In this document: one piece after another, positions 1-9,131 of the stretch | Layout: every line of letters begins with the position of its first letter | Position numbering within the stretch: position 1 is the stretch's first letter | NCBI GenBank assembly: GCA_900550395.1 | Contig: URSD01000002.1 | Coordinates: forward strand, 1 to 64,000 | Origin: an uncultured Porphyromonadaceae bacterium | GTDB taxonomy: Bacteria; Bacteroidota; Bacteroidia; Bacteroidales; Muribaculaceae | Length of the DNA stretch: 64,000 nt | Direction: 5' to 3' | Made by a program: the position numbers and the translations under genes | Notes under the pieces: generated by a model | What the model was told of the DNA's origin: nothing | The model's input: only the letters and a program-made list of their open reading frames with translations | The model's database searches: none

Positions 1-97
1 ACCCGTTGTGTTAGGTGATAGTCCCCGACGTCAGGGTTGCCTTGTGACCCGCATCGAGCCAAGCTCGGCCAGCACGCACCAGCGCACAAAAACACAT
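1..97. other. Left edge, no gene assigned
   Basis: No reading frame here looks like a real protein end, and no RNA family was recognised. A small GAGC/GCTC inverted repeat is visible around base 58. The plus-strand hairpin just downstream could be the terminator of a plus-strand gene or RNA that begins before the window, so this may be the 3' end of such a unit. Confidence 0.3.
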
Positions 98-140
98 ACA
101 GCCGCATGCCCCGTCCGTCAGCATGCGGCTGTTTTGTTAT
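98..140 (+). terminator. Hairpin terminator at the left edge
   Basis: A perfect 12-bp stem (98-109 with 121-132, arm ACAGCCGCATGC) encloses an 11-nt loop and is followed on the plus strand by TTTTGTTATAATAA, the layout of an intrinsic terminator. It overlaps the last codons of the minus-strand gene ending at 118, so it may end transcripts arriving from the left, or serve both strands. Confidence 0.6.
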
Positions 141-1086
141 AATAACGTTCTGATAAATAGCGCCAAAGGTCAGGATAAGCGGATTTCACAGGCGATAGAA
201 AATCCTCCGGGTCAATAATGACATACCTTGACTGGTCTACGATCATGCTTCGCCATGTATCCTCCATGCCTTTTCCGTATGCACGGTATTTCCAGTGTAA
301 AAGGTCATTATTAGCCGACGGTATAACATGAATGTGCAAAAAATGGTCGGCCTTGACTCGCTCCTTAGCTTTGTTGGCAATCATCTGTTCCGCCCAAAGA
401 GTCTGACGCATGAGCTGATAAAACGGCTCATAATAGTATATTGAGCCTTTATAATCCTGAAGCGACCGCAGTTGTGCGGAAGCGTCTATCAGATAGTTGT
501 ATCGGCTCATACGTATAATGCCCTTACTGCCTGCCGATTTGTCGCAAGACGGGTAATCGGGATAACTTTCGGTATATTTCCATTCAATGGGAATAAGCCA
601 CTTTTCATTGTTACCATCCATCGCGACAATCAGTGCGTCAACCGATGTGCAGTTGGAACCGCGGGTAGGACCATCCTCGTTAAGGTAGTCCGTATCGCTT
701 ACCGCCTCGAAAGCTATATATGATGTATCGCTGTCACTTGCTATGGGCAGGACGGCCTTGAATTGATTACGGACACCGTTGATCAAAGCAAGAACAGCTT
801 CGGGTTCTTTGCGAATGAGCATAAGATGGTTGAGACAGGCGATCTGGGAGGACAGCACATGGCCGGTCGGTTTCTTGCCGCCCCACCAACTCACGCCGTT
901 ATCCTCGAAGTATCGAAGCGCATCCCTGCGAATCGGCTCATACAGATTGTTCAATCCGTCGCAGAGAACGAATCCGTACCGTTCACCCTTGAAAAATCCG
1001 TTTCCCCGGTCTTGTCCGAAGAAGGACTTTTCAATAAGTGCCACATGGCGGTGGCGTTCCGAATAATAGAAGTCCCGCATAGCCAT
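118..1086 (-). CDS. PD-(D/E)XK nuclease-like protein (PGN_0703-type putative restriction endonuclease)
   Basis: A 322-residue soluble protein. The core reads SVDALIVA (Asp150), then a beta strand ending IPIEWK with Glu168 and Lys170, which fits a D-x(n)-E-x-K nuclease active site. An upstream SSQIACLNHL segment (79-88) resembles the conserved helix of the PGN_0703 family, annotated in databases as putative restriction endonucleases; that assignment is from memory of the family. The ATG at 1086 lies 1 nt after the stop of the polyferredoxin gene, so the two are probably co-transcribed. No methyltransferase or specificity subunit is nearby, so a classical restriction-modification role is not supported. 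Substrate unknown. Confidence 0.6.
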   Translation of the reverse strand: MAMRDFYYSERHRHVALIEKSFFGQDRGNGFFKGERYGFVLCDGLNNLYEPIRRDALRYFEDNGVSWWGGKKPTGHVLSSQIACLNHLMLIRKEPEAVLALINGVRNQFKAVLPIASDSDTSYIAFEAVSDTDYLNEDGPTRGSNCTSVDALIVAMDGNNEKWLIPIEWKYTESYPDYPSCDKSAGSKGIIRMSRYNYLIDASAQLRSLQDYKGSIYYYEPFYQLMRQTLWAEQMIANKAKERVKADHFLHIHVIPSANNDLLHWKYRAYGKGMEDTWRSMIVDQSRYVIIDPEDFLSPVKSAYPDLWRYLSERYYNKTAAC

Positions 1087-1087
1087 G

Positions 1088-1783
1088 TCACTCCTTATGG
1101 TGTCCGGCCTTCAGATTCATAATCTTTATCGGACAGGCTATCACGCACTTGCCGCACTTGATGCAGTCGGCATGCAGATAGCCGCTTTCGGCGCCGCGGC
1201 TGTCGTAGGGCGTCAGCTGCATGGGACATACACGCGAACAGCTCTTGCACTTCATCTGGCAGGTATCGGCCACATGTATGTTGGAGAAACCGGCCGGAAG
1301 CGGAGTCTTTTTGGGCGACACCCACGACGACAGCGTACCCATCGGACAGAACGAGCACCATGTGCGCGGTGCGTAAATGAACGAGAGCGTCACGCCCACT
1401 ATGGTCGTAATGAGAATGATGGTCCAGAACACACGGCCTACGGCATTCCAGTCGCCCCACGCGCGTGTCATCTGTATGCCGAACATGGTGAAGATGAACA
1501 GCACCATGAAGAGACGGAAACCGAATGTGCGCACAAATTTAGGTATCGGACGATGAGGTGAGTATTTGGCAAGGAAGCGGTCGTAAAGACTGCCGCGGGG
1601 ACATGCATTGCCGCACCACCATCTGCCGCGCCTTACGGCGAAAGCCACCGGAGCTATCATGCAGATAAGCGCGAGCAAGCCGATGACGGGGTAGAAGAAA
1701 CCTAACACAAGGTAGATGAGCAGAATCCAGTAAAGATCGTAGCCCTTTGTGGGCATATAGCGATGAAATTGCTTTGTAGCCAT
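1088..1783 (-). CDS. Membrane polyferredoxin, NapH/NosR-like 4Fe-4S protein
   Basis: A 231-residue membrane iron-sulfur protein. Three or more hydrophobic segments occupy the N-terminal half. Cysteine motifs follow in order: CGNACPRG, CSFCPMG, then two ferredoxin clusters CKSCSRVCP and CIKCGKCVIACP. This is the plan of NapH/NosR-type quinol-side electron transfer proteins, although no partner reductase gene is adjacent, so the electron acceptor is unknown. I start at the ATG at 1783 (MATKQF); an in-frame GTG at 1840 would add 19 residues unlike the family. It lies directly upstream of the nuclease-like gene. Confidence 0.8.
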   Translation of the reverse strand: MATKQFHRYMPTKGYDLYWILLIYLVLGFFYPVIGLLALICMIAPVAFAVRRGRWWCGNACPRGSLYDRFLAKYSPHRPIPKFVRTFGFRLFMVLFIFTMFGIQMTRAWGDWNAVGRVFWTIILITTIVGVTLSFIYAPRTWCSFCPMGTLSSWVSPKKTPLPAGFSNIHVADTCQMKCKSCSRVCPMQLTPYDSRGAESGYLHADCIKCGKCVIACPIKIMNLKAGHHKE

Positions 1784-1851
1784 GTATGTGAAATATGATT
1801 GGTTTTGTAAGATGAAAGAGAAGCGAACAGCATAAGGCACAAGGCCACATA

Positions 1852-3171
1852 CTATTTCGCCTCGCTTATTCTTACCTTCTTGCCTTTTAGCTTTTTATCG
1901 GCAAGATCTTTAAGCAGAGGTTTAAGAGCCTCGGCTGGTACCGCCACGTAGGCGAAACGGTCGCGCAAATCAATTTTACCTATCGACGCGGCCGGTAGCC
2001 CACCCTGCTGACAGAGATAACCCACTATGTCGCCGCGCGAAATTTTGTCTTTTTTGCCCGCGTCGAAGAAAAGCGTGGCCGTATGGCTTACAACCCGTCC
2101 GTCAGGCGTAGCCGGAACATAATCTCGCTCCGTAACTACCCATTCCGGAACATCGTCGGCCGGCGATTCAATGACGTAGACGGAGCCGGAGGCACCCATG
2201 CGCGCGGTGCGTCCGTTGCGGTGGGTCCACGTTTCCTGCGAGCCGGGCATGTGATAATGCACCACGGCGTCCACGGCGTCGATGTCAAGGCCGCGCGAAC
2301 CGAGGTCGGTGGCTATAAGTATCGGCGTGGTGCCGTTGTTCAGACGCACTATGGCCTTGTCGCGGTCTATCTGGTCAAGACCGCCGTGATACAGTCCGAC
2401 GGGCAGCGAACTCTTCTTCATTGCGTTATATACGCGCTCGGCGGCATCGCGGTAATTCACGAACACTATCACCCTGCGGTCGGGCAATGAATGCAACAGG
2501 TGCGACAGTGTCTCAAGCTTGTCTGCCGTAGGAGACTCCACCCGCATGACGTCCACAGCGCCGCGCGCCGTGGCAAGGGAAGGCGCATCGCGGAAATCCA
2601 CCACTTTGGCATCCTTCATATCCACGAACGGCGGCAACTCCGCCAGTTCTGTGGCAGAAGTAAGGATGACAAGCGACAGATGACGCATACGCTTTACGAT
2701 GCGGCTCATTTCGTCTTGAAAGCCGAGTTCAAGCGCCTTGTCGTATTCGTCAAGCACCAGGGCACGCACTCCCGACAGGTCGATGCGGTCACGCTGCATG
2801 TGGTCGAGCAGTCGGCCGGGAGTAGCCACGACGATGTCTGGCGTGACGCTGAGCGTCCCTTTCTCCTCCGTCACGGAATGACCGCCGTACAGAGCCGAAA
2901 CCTTCAGGCCGACGGCCAGGCGCCGCAGCACCTCGGCCGTCTGTATGACAAGTTCGCGCGAAGGAGCGATAACCACACCCTGCACGTCGCCGCACGGCGC
3001 ACCGACGGCCCGAAGCAGCTGCAAAGCGAAGCCTACGGTCTTGCCGGAACCCGTGGGGGCGAGCAGCACTATGCGTTTCGATTTCACCTGCTGCATGGTC
3101 CGCTGCATGGCATTGAGCCGTTCAATGCCGAGGCGGTCCCGCACATTGTCGGTTATCTCCTTCTGCGTCAT
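1852..3171 (-). CDS. DEAD-box RNA helicase with DbpA-type RNA-binding domain
   Basis: A 439-residue ATP-dependent RNA helicase. Visible motifs: Walker A APTGSGKT, Ia PSREL, Ib TPGRLLDH, a Walker B reading DEYD instead of DEAD, motif III SAT, RGLDID and HRNGRTARMG. The last 65 or so residues match the DbpA C-terminal RRM-like domain (GDIVGYLCQQGG, IGKIDLRDRFAYVAVP), which in E. coli DbpA targets 23S rRNA, suggesting a ribosome assembly role. The ATG at 3171 falls 4 nt after the thioredoxin gene's stop; an upstream in-frame start at 3204 would overlap that gene and is less likely. Confidence 0.9.
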   Translation of the reverse strand: MTQKEITDNVRDRLGIERLNAMQRTMQQVKSKRIVLLAPTGSGKTVGFALQLLRAVGAPCGDVQGVVIAPSRELVIQTAEVLRRLAVGLKVSALYGGHSVTEEKGTLSVTPDIVVATPGRLLDHMQRDRIDLSGVRALVLDEYDKALELGFQDEMSRIVKRMRHLSLVILTSATELAELPPFVDMKDAKVVDFRDAPSLATARGAVDVMRVESPTADKLETLSHLLHSLPDRRVIVFVNYRDAAERVYNAMKKSSLPVGLYHGGLDQIDRDKAIVRLNNGTTPILIATDLGSRGLDIDAVDAVVHYHMPGSQETWTHRNGRTARMGASGSVYVIESPADDVPEWVVTERDYVPATPDGRVVSHTATLFFDAGKKDKISRGDIVGYLCQQGGLPAASIGKIDLRDRFAYVAVPAEALKPLLKDLADKKLKGKKVRISEAK

Positions 3172-3175
3172 ATTA

Positions 3176-3670
3176 TCAGAGGTTTTCGCTGATGATCTTG
3201 TCAAAATTCTCGGCCGGGAGAAGCTCCTGAGTGCCTACGTAGCGCTTGGTAGTGCCGTCGGGACGTATCAGAACGACGGTCGGAACGGCCTGCACATCGT
3301 AGGCCGCGGCTGTCTCGGGCAGATTGTCGATGTCGACCGATACGAAGCGTACCTTGCCGGCAAATGTCTTTGCAGCGGCCTCGAAAACGGGATGAAGCAT
3401 CTTGCACGGGCCGCACCATGTGGCGTTGAAGTCGAGCACGGTAAGTGTCTCCACCTTCACTCCGGGACGGAAAGCCTCGTCGTTGGTGAGGTCAACCACG
3501 CTGCCGGTAGCCTCGCCGAGCACTTCGTTTATATTTGTCACGCTCTGCGCGGCAGCCTGGGTTTCGGCTTCGACAGTTGCATTTTCAGTCTCAGTCACGG
3601 CTTTCTGCGTCTTGCCGCATCCGGTCAGAACAATGGCGGCAACCGCTATCATCAGAAAATTTTTCTTCAT
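3176..3670 (-). CDS. Thioredoxin-fold lipoprotein
   Basis: A 164-residue secreted thioredoxin. The N-terminus MKKNFLMIAVAAIVLTGCG carries a lipobox (LTGC), so it should be anchored to a membrane facing the periplasm. After a Thr/Glu/Ala-rich linker comes a thioredoxin domain with the WCGPC redox motif and the cis-proline segment AVPTVVLI. It probably reduces or exchanges disulfides in envelope proteins. It precedes the DEAD-box helicase gene and may be first in that transcript. The mdh terminator lies just upstream. Confidence 0.88.
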   Translation of the reverse strand: MKKNFLMIAVAAIVLTGCGKTQKAVTETENATVEAETQAAAQSVTNINEVLGEATGSVVDLTNDEAFRPGVKVETLTVLDFNATWCGPCKMLHPVFEAAAKTFAGKVRFVSVDIDNLPETAAAYDVQAVPTVVLIRPDGTTKRYVGTQELLPAENFDKIISENL

Positions 3671-3690
3671 ATCCTTATTAATATATAGTT

Positions 3691-3743
3691 AAAAAACAGA
3701 TCAGAGGCGGGAGAAGTTCGTACAAATCTCCCGCCTCCGATCT
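3691..3743 (-). terminator. Intrinsic terminator of mdh
   Basis: A 16-bp stem (3698-3713 with 3728-3743) with a single G-U wobble on the minus strand, a 14-nt loop, and a TTTTTT run after it on the minus strand. It lies 23 nt past the mdh stop codon. Confidence 0.9.
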
Positions 3744-3765
3744 TTAATTGTCGGAAGCGTGTGCC

Positions 3766-4701
3766 TTAGAGGGCGCCGGCAAGAGCAGCATTGGTCTTGC
3801 GGACAGCCTCGGCACTCTTGGCGAAGAGAGCCTTCTCCTCGTCGTTGAGCTTGAACTCAACGACCTTCTCGATACCGTTGCGGCCGAGAACGCAGGGAAC
3901 GCCGATGCAGATGTCGCTCTGGCCGTATTCGCCGTCGAGCATGGCCGAGCAGGAGATCATCTTCTTCTCGTCGTGGAGGATAGCCTCAACGAGCTGTGCT
4001 GCGGCTGCGCCGGGAGCGTACCATGCGCTGGTGCCGAGGAGCTTGGTGAGCGTTGCGCCGCCAACCATCGTGTCGGCTGCTACCTTGTCGAGAGCCTCCT
4101 TGTCAAGAAGCTCGGTAGCGGGCAGACCGCGGTGTGCGGCATAGCGTACGAGAGGAATCATGGTGGTGTCGCCGTGGCCGCCGATCACGATACCCTCCAC
4201 CTCGGTGATGTTGACACCCAGAGCCAGGCTCAGGAAGTAGCGGAAACGGGCGCTGTCGAGAGCGCCGCCCATGCCGATGATGCGGTTCTTGGGCAGACCG
4301 CTGGTCTTGTGGATAAGATAGGTCATGGTGTCCATGGGGTTCGACACGCAGATGATGATGGCGTTGGGCGAGTGCTTGAGCACGTTGTCCATGACGCTCT
4401 TCACGATGCCTGCATTCACGCCGATAAGCTCCTCACGGGTCATGCCGGGCTTGCGGGGTATGCCGGAAGTGATGACAACCACATCGCTGCCTTCGGTCAT
4501 GGCATAGTCGTTTGTCACGCCCTTCAGGCGGGTGTTGATGCCGAGGATGCTGGCTGTCTGCATGATATCCATGGCCTTGCCTTCGGAAACGCCCTCCTTG
4601 ATGTCGAGAAGCACAACTTCGTCAGCCACCTGATTGGTGACAAGTACATTAGCACATGTAGCGCCTACATTGCCGGCGCCAATCACTGTTACTTTTGACA
4701 T
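3766..4701 (-). CDS. mdh: Malate dehydrogenase
   Basis: A 311-residue NAD-dependent malate dehydrogenase interconverting malate and oxaloacetate. The N-terminal dinucleotide fold shows GAGNVGA; the substrate region has an Arg in GIPRKPGM, the Asp/Arg pair in GALDSARFR, and the catalytic His in GGHGDT. The form resembles the LDH-like MDH (MDH type 3) of Bacteroidetes. It has its own consensus promoter and terminator and so is probably monocistronic. In anaerobic Bacteroidales this enzyme feeds the reductive branch toward fumarate and succinate. Confidence 0.96.
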   Translation of the reverse strand: MSKVTVIGAGNVGATCANVLVTNQVADEVVLLDIKEGVSEGKAMDIMQTASILGINTRLKGVTNDYAMTEGSDVVVITSGIPRKPGMTREELIGVNAGIVKSVMDNVLKHSPNAIIICVSNPMDTMTYLIHKTSGLPKNRIIGMGGALDSARFRYFLSLALGVNITEVEGIVIGGHGDTTMIPLVRYAAHRGLPATELLDKEALDKVAADTMVGGATLTKLLGTSAWYAPGAAAAQLVEAILHDEKKMISCSAMLDGEYGQSDICIGVPCVLGRNGIEKVVEFKLNDEEKALFAKSAEAVRKTNAALAGAL

Positions 4702-4750
4702 ATATCTGTTGTTTTAGAAACGTTTATAGGTTACACCTTTTAGTTCACTG

Positions 4751-4783
4751 CAAATTTAAGACTTTTTTTTAAAAAAATGCAAA
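4751..4783 (-). promoter_or_regulatory. Bacteroidetes-type promoter for mdh
   Basis: Read on the minus strand: TTTG (4780-4783), 21 bp, TAAATTTG (4751-4758), matching the TTTG/TAnnTTTG consensus. The predicted leader is about 45 nt. Confidence 0.75.
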
Positions 4784-5575
4784 TTAGTCGGCTTTTTTAT
4801 AGTCCGGATCGTAAATGGTGTTGAGCAGATGGGCCAGACGCAGACCGCCGCGAAGCAACTGCTGTTCGATGGTGGGCGCCCAGTAGGCTATCTGATTGTA
4901 ACTTACATTAATTCCGGGCTGGAAGAAATCGTAGCAGCGACGGGTGATTTCCATGGTCTCGCGTGCCCAGTCGTCCACACTGCCCTGCACCGTCAGAGCC
5001 TCGTCCACGTCGTTGAGACGGTCGAGCTGCTGCTGCCACTCCGTGTAGCTCCAGCGGTGTGCGCTCTCCAGCAGGTCTGTGTCCCAGATGCCGTGCAGGT
5101 TTTTGTCGCGGTTGAAGTATTTGAGTTTTACACGGTTGCCGCCGAGATCCGTGGCATGCCCCATGTGCATGGGCTGATGCATGTCGCCCGTCACGTGAAT
5201 GAGGATTTTCAGCGCGAGTGCGGCCTCGGCCTTGGTCGTGGCGGGGTCGGACAGCTTCTCTATCTGCTGCTTTACAGCCGTGACGGCGTCGCCGGCCGGA
5301 TTGGCGGGCATATCGTCGTAAGTGCGGTCGGCATCAACGTTTTTATAGTGCCACGTCTTGGTGTAGGCATATTCCGGCGTATGGCTGGCATTGTCAAGCC
5401 AGTTGGCCCAATAGACGGGCGATTTGCCGTCGAGGATTGAATCGACAGCCGCGCGGGTGGTCTCCGTGAGATGGTTTTCGGCTATGAATGCCACTGTGTC
5501 ATGGCCTTTCTGACCCCAGCCGAATGCGGCAATGCTTGCGCCAAGCATGGCGACGGTGATAATAAAATGCTTCAT
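4784..5575 (-). CDS. S1/P1 nuclease
   Basis: A 263-residue secreted zinc nuclease of the S1/P1 family, cleaving single-stranded nucleic acid and 3' mononucleotides. A signal peptide ends just before Trp20, the expected mature N-terminus. All nine zinc ligands of P1 nuclease have plausible counterparts in order: Trp20, His25, Asp61, His76, His127, Asp131, His137, His161 and Asp165, with spacing close to that of P1. It starts 3 nt after the glycosyltransferase gene. A nutrient-scavenging role in the periplasm or on the surface is inferred. Confidence 0.93.
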   Translation of the reverse strand: MKHFIITVAMLGASIAAFGWGQKGHDTVAFIAENHLTETTRAAVDSILDGKSPVYWANWLDNASHTPEYAYTKTWHYKNVDADRTYDDMPANPAGDAVTAVKQQIEKLSDPATTKAEAALALKILIHVTGDMHQPMHMGHATDLGGNRVKLKYFNRDKNLHGIWDTDLLESAHRWSYTEWQQQLDRLNDVDEALTVQGSVDDWARETMEITRRCYDFFQPGINVSYNQIAYWAPTIEQQLLRGGLRLAHLLNTIYDPDYKKAD

Positions 5576-5578
5576 CTG

Positions 5579-6592
5579 TTATTTTTTTGAGAGTAACTGA
5601 CTGAATTTCTTGCGCCCCCGCAGGTAGTAGTCCACGATGATGTTGCGGCGGCAATCGGCGCGCTCGGAAAGGATATCGCGCTGCGGATGCACGGTGTACT
5701 GCCTGCGCATCCTGCGGAAATCGCGGTGGGCCCTCAGTACGGCTCCGGCGTTGGCGAAGTCGAAAGCCACGACGAAACGTGCCCACGCCACAGCGTCGAG
5801 CAGCCGGCGGCGCAGCAGCGTACGGCTACGGCTCCCGTCGGGCAGATTTTTGTGCAGCATCAGCAGATTGTTGCGGAAGTTCAGGTAGGTCTTGCGCGGA
5901 TTGCCGGCAGGCAGCGAACCGCCTCCGAGGTGTTCGACTACCGACGACGGCACGGCGCTCAGCCGCCGGCCGTCGAGGAGCATACGCCAGCACAGGTCTA
6001 TTTCCTCCATATGGGCGAAAAACGCCGGGTCGAGGCCGCCAAGGCGCAGATACACGTCGGTGCGCACCATCAGGGCGGCTCCGCTGGCCCAGAATATGTC
6101 GGCCACGCTGTCGTACTGTCCCTCGTCCTGCTCGCAGGTATCGAATATGCGTCCGCGGCAGTAGGGATAACCGTTGCGGTCGATATACCCGCCGCAGGCG
6201 CCGGCATACTCGAATTTTTGCGGGTCGGCATGGCTCAGTATCTTCGGCTGACAGGCCCCGACATCGGGATGCGAGTCCATATACGCCACGAGCGTATCGA
6301 CCCATCCCGGCCGCACCGCCACATCGCTGTTCAGCAACACCGTGTATGGATAGCCGGTGGCCTCCAGCGCACGGTTGTAGCCCTCGGCGAAACCATAGTT
6401 TTTATCGAAAGGCAGTACAGTGACCTGCGGGAACTCGTCGGCAAGCACGCGGAGAGAATCGTCGGTGCTGCCGTTGTCGGCCACTATCACGTCGGCAAGA
6501 ACGGGATTGGTGTTGGCAACCACCGACGGGAGATATTCGCGCAGCAGCGCCGCGCCGTTCCAGTTGAGTATTATTACAGCTGTCTTTTTCAT
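5579..6592 (-). CDS. Family 2 glycosyltransferase
   Basis: A 337-residue GT-A enzyme. The N-terminus VIILNWNGAALL is typical of GT2 rhamnosyl-type transferases; ADNGSTDDS and LLNSDVAV hold the nucleotide-sugar and metal-binding acidic residues, and an EEIDLCWR motif follows. The C-terminus is basic with a weakly hydrophobic segment, suggesting membrane association. It probably adds a sugar to a surface glycan. It sits between mtaB and the S1/P1 nuclease with gaps under 15 nt. The sugar and acceptor cannot be read from sequence. Confidence 0.85.
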   Translation of the reverse strand: MKKTAVIILNWNGAALLREYLPSVVANTNPVLADVIVADNGSTDDSLRVLADEFPQVTVLPFDKNYGFAEGYNRALEATGYPYTVLLNSDVAVRPGWVDTLVAYMDSHPDVGACQPKILSHADPQKFEYAGACGGYIDRNGYPYCRGRIFDTCEQDEGQYDSVADIFWASGAALMVRTDVYLRLGGLDPAFFAHMEEIDLCWRMLLDGRRLSAVPSSVVEHLGGGSLPAGNPRKTYLNFRNNLLMLHKNLPDGSRSRTLLRRRLLDAVAWARFVVAFDFANAGAVLRAHRDFRRMRRQYTVHPQRDILSERADCRRNIIVDYYLRGRKKFSQLLSKK

Positions 6593-6604
6593 AGTCCCGG
6601 AAAT

Positions 6605-7924
6605 TCATAACAGCGTGCAATCCTTGAAAATCTCCGATGCGACATCCGGAGTGCCGAGGCGCACATCCACGATGCGGTTGTCGAGGCTCGGCGAAGCCTC
6701 CACCTCCACGCGCAGATAATTATCGGTAAAGCCACTCATCATACGGCCTGCCTTCGGATGCTCCAGCAACACGGGACGCACCATACCGGCGAAACGTCCG
6801 GCAAACGCGCCGTAAAGGCGGTCGCTGACGCCGAGCATGATACGTGTGCGGCGATGCTTCTCCTCTGCACTCACCACGGGCTGAATCTCCAGCGCGCGGG
6901 TGCCGGGACGTTCGCTGTAGGTGAACACGTGCAGGCGCGACACCGGCAGCGACTCCACGAACGCCTTGGAACGCATGAAGCGTTCCTCGGTCTCTCCGCG
7001 CGCTCCCACTATAAGGTCGACGCCGATGAAGGCATGGGGCATAGCCGACTTGATACGTTCCATCTTGTGGCGGAACAGAGCCGTGTCGTAGTGGCGCCGC
7101 ATCAGCCCGAGCACTTCGTCGTCGCCACTTTGCAGCGGAACATGAAAATGAGGCATGAAACGCCGCGACGACGCCACAAAGTCAATCAGTTCGTCGGTGA
7201 GCAGATTCGGCTCTATGCTGGAGATGCGGTAACGCTCTATGCCATCCACCCCGTCGAGAGCCCGACAGAGGTCGAGGAAATTTTCATCCGTGCCTTTGCC
7301 GAAATCGCCGATGTTGACGCCCGTTATCACTATCTCCTTGCCACCTTCGGCCGCAGCCTCACGGGCCTGACGCACCATTGACTCAATCGTGCCCGAGCGC
7401 GAACGGCCTCGGGCCGCCGGTATGGTGCAATAGCTGCACCAGTAATCGCATCCGTCCTGCACCTTGAGGAAGTAACGGGTACGGTCGCCGCGCGAGCAGG
7501 AGGGAGAGAAAGCGCGTATGTCGCGTGTGGGGCGCACGAGGGTGCGCGGAGCATGGTCGGCGCACCAGGCGTCGACAAAACCGGCAATATCGAGCTTGCG
7601 GTCGATGCCGGCCACAATGCACACGCCGGGAAGCGCCGCCACCTCTTCGCTCTTAAGCTGCGCGTAGCATCCCGTCACGACGATAGCCGCATCGGGATGA
7701 CGGCGGTGGAGAGAACGGATAGTCTGCCGGCATTTCTTGTCGGCAAGGTCCGTGACACTGCACGAGTTTACGATTATAAAATCCGGTTCCTCGCCCGGAG
7801 TGGCACGACGCACCCCATGCTCGGCGAGCATTGAGGCCACGGTCGAGGTCTCCGAAAAATTAAGCTTGCAGCCGAAAGTATGGAAAAGGGCGGTACGTGT
7901 ACCGAAAGTAGAATTGTCAATCAT
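6605..7924 (-). CDS. mtaB: tRNA (N6-threonylcarbamoyladenosine-37) methylthiotransferase MtaB
   Basis: A 439-residue radical SAM methylthiotransferase that converts t6A37 to ms2t6A in tRNA. The N-terminal UPF0004 domain has cysteines 19, 55 and 86; the radical SAM motif CDYWCSYC supplies Cys159, 163 and 166; a TRAM domain closes the protein. TFGCKLN at the start is characteristic of MtaB as opposed to MiaB or RimO. The start ATG at 7924 overlaps the aminotransferase stop (ATGA), which fixes it; a longer in-frame extension runs back over that gene and is spurious. Confidence 0.93.
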   Translation of the reverse strand: MIDNSTFGTRTALFHTFGCKLNFSETSTVASMLAEHGVRRATPGEEPDFIIVNSCSVTDLADKKCRQTIRSLHRRHPDAAIVVTGCYAQLKSEEVAALPGVCIVAGIDRKLDIAGFVDAWCADHAPRTLVRPTRDIRAFSPSCSRGDRTRYFLKVQDGCDYWCSYCTIPAARGRSRSGTIESMVRQAREAAAEGGKEIVITGVNIGDFGKGTDENFLDLCRALDGVDGIERYRISSIEPNLLTDELIDFVASSRRFMPHFHVPLQSGDDEVLGLMRRHYDTALFRHKMERIKSAMPHAFIGVDLIVGARGETEERFMRSKAFVESLPVSRLHVFTYSERPGTRALEIQPVVSAEEKHRRTRIMLGVSDRLYGAFAGRFAGMVRPVLLEHPKAGRMMSGFTDNYLRVEVEASPSLDNRIVDVRLGTPDVASEIFKDCTLL

Positions 7925-9063
7925 TGTCCGGGAACATAACTGTTTATGATTTCCGAAATCTCGCAGGCGTCGGTGACCGATGTGCATGCCGATACGGGCA
8001 GGCAGAGCAGAGTGTCGCTCAACCGTTCCGCCACGGGGAAACTGCATCCCGCAAACTCCTTTACGTAGCACGGCTGACGATGCACCGGCGAGGGATAGTT
8101 GATGTCGGTCTGCACTCCGTTGGCGGCAAGATGAGCGCGCAACTCGTCGCGGGTGTCGCAGCGCACCACAAACTGATGCCAGACGCAGTCGCCTTCCACA
8201 GAAGGCAAAGGCAGACAAACATATGAGCTGACGATGTGCTCCAGATAGGCCGTCGCCACCTCGTCGCGCGCCTTGCCAATGGCGTCCAGATGCGGCAGCT
8301 TGACGCGGAGCACCGCAGCCTGAAGGGGGTCGAGGCGGCAATTGAAGCCTTTGAAAATATTGTGATAGCGCCTGTCGCTGCCATAGTTGGCAAGAGCACG
8401 GACTGTGGCGGCGAGTTCCGAATCATCGGTAGTAACGGCCCCTGCATCGCCCAAGGCTCCGATATTTTTCGTAGGATAGAAGCTGAAAGCCGCTGCATGG
8501 CCCAGGGCGCCGGTGTTATGGCTCCTGTCATCAATGCCGCTGACGGCGCTACGGGCTCCGATGGCCTGGGCATTGTCCTCCACGACAATCAGGTCGTGCT
8601 CGCGCACGAGGTCCTTCATCTTTTCGTCCCAGCATGTGCGACCGTAGAGATGTACCGGCAGTATGGCACGGGTGCGCGGCGTGACGGCGCGTGCGGCCGC
8701 ATCGGCCGACATGTTCATGGTCTCGCCGTCGGCATCCACAAGCACGGGGCGCAGTCCCGCATCGCTGACGGCAAGCACGCTGGCAACGTAGGTATTGGCG
8801 GCCACGAGCACTTCGTCGCCCGGCTGCAGGCGGCCGAGCAACACATATGCCCTGAATATGAGGCGCAGAGCATCCAGTCCGTTGCTCACGCCCACGGCAT
8901 AGCGCGTACCCGTAGCGGCAGCGAGTTCATTTTCAAACGCTTCCACCTCCGGGCCGCCCACATAGCGTCCCGACAGAGCCACGCGGTCAAGGGCGGCGCG
9001 TATGTCGGCCATATAAGGGCGGTTCACAAGGTCAAGATCAAGAAATGTGTAAGATTTCGGCAT
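7921..9063 (-). CDS. DegT/DnrJ/EryC1/StrS-family sugar aminotransferase
   Basis: A 380-residue PLP-dependent aminotransferase acting on keto-sugar nucleotides, or a close homologue. Motifs: GVSNGLDALRL, VEDNAQAIGA, and the PLP lysine in SFYPTKNIGALGDAG. Such enzymes make amino sugars for surface polysaccharides, which fits the glycosyltransferase two genes downstream. The ATG at 9063 (MPKSYTF) is chosen over a TTG at 9072 because it has the normal family N-terminus. It is the likely first gene of a four-gene transcript ending with the S1/P1 nuclease. Confidence 0.9.
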   Translation of the reverse strand: MPKSYTFLDLDLVNRPYMADIRAALDRVALSGRYVGGPEVEAFENELAAATGTRYAVGVSNGLDALRLIFRAYVLLGRLQPGDEVLVAANTYVASVLAVSDAGLRPVLVDADGETMNMSADAAARAVTPRTRAILPVHLYGRTCWDEKMKDLVREHDLIVVEDNAQAIGARSAVSGIDDRSHNTGALGHAAAFSFYPTKNIGALGDAGAVTTDDSELAATVRALANYGSDRRYHNIFKGFNCRLDPLQAAVLRVKLPHLDAIGKARDEVATAYLEHIVSSYVCLPLPSVEGDCVWHQFVVRCDTRDELRAHLAANGVQTDINYPSPVHRQPCYVKEFAGCSFPVAERLSDTLLCLPVSACTSVTDACEISEIINSYVPGQ

Positions 9064-9131
9064 TCCTTTCAAATTATATGCGAATTTACGGAATTTTCAC
9101 GAGATAGAGGTCTGCCTATTCGTTTTTTTAC

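Noticed and set aside
7925..8341. Long N-terminal extension of MtaB
   Set aside because: It reads through the aminotransferase gene in another frame; MtaB begins at the ATGA overlap at 7924.
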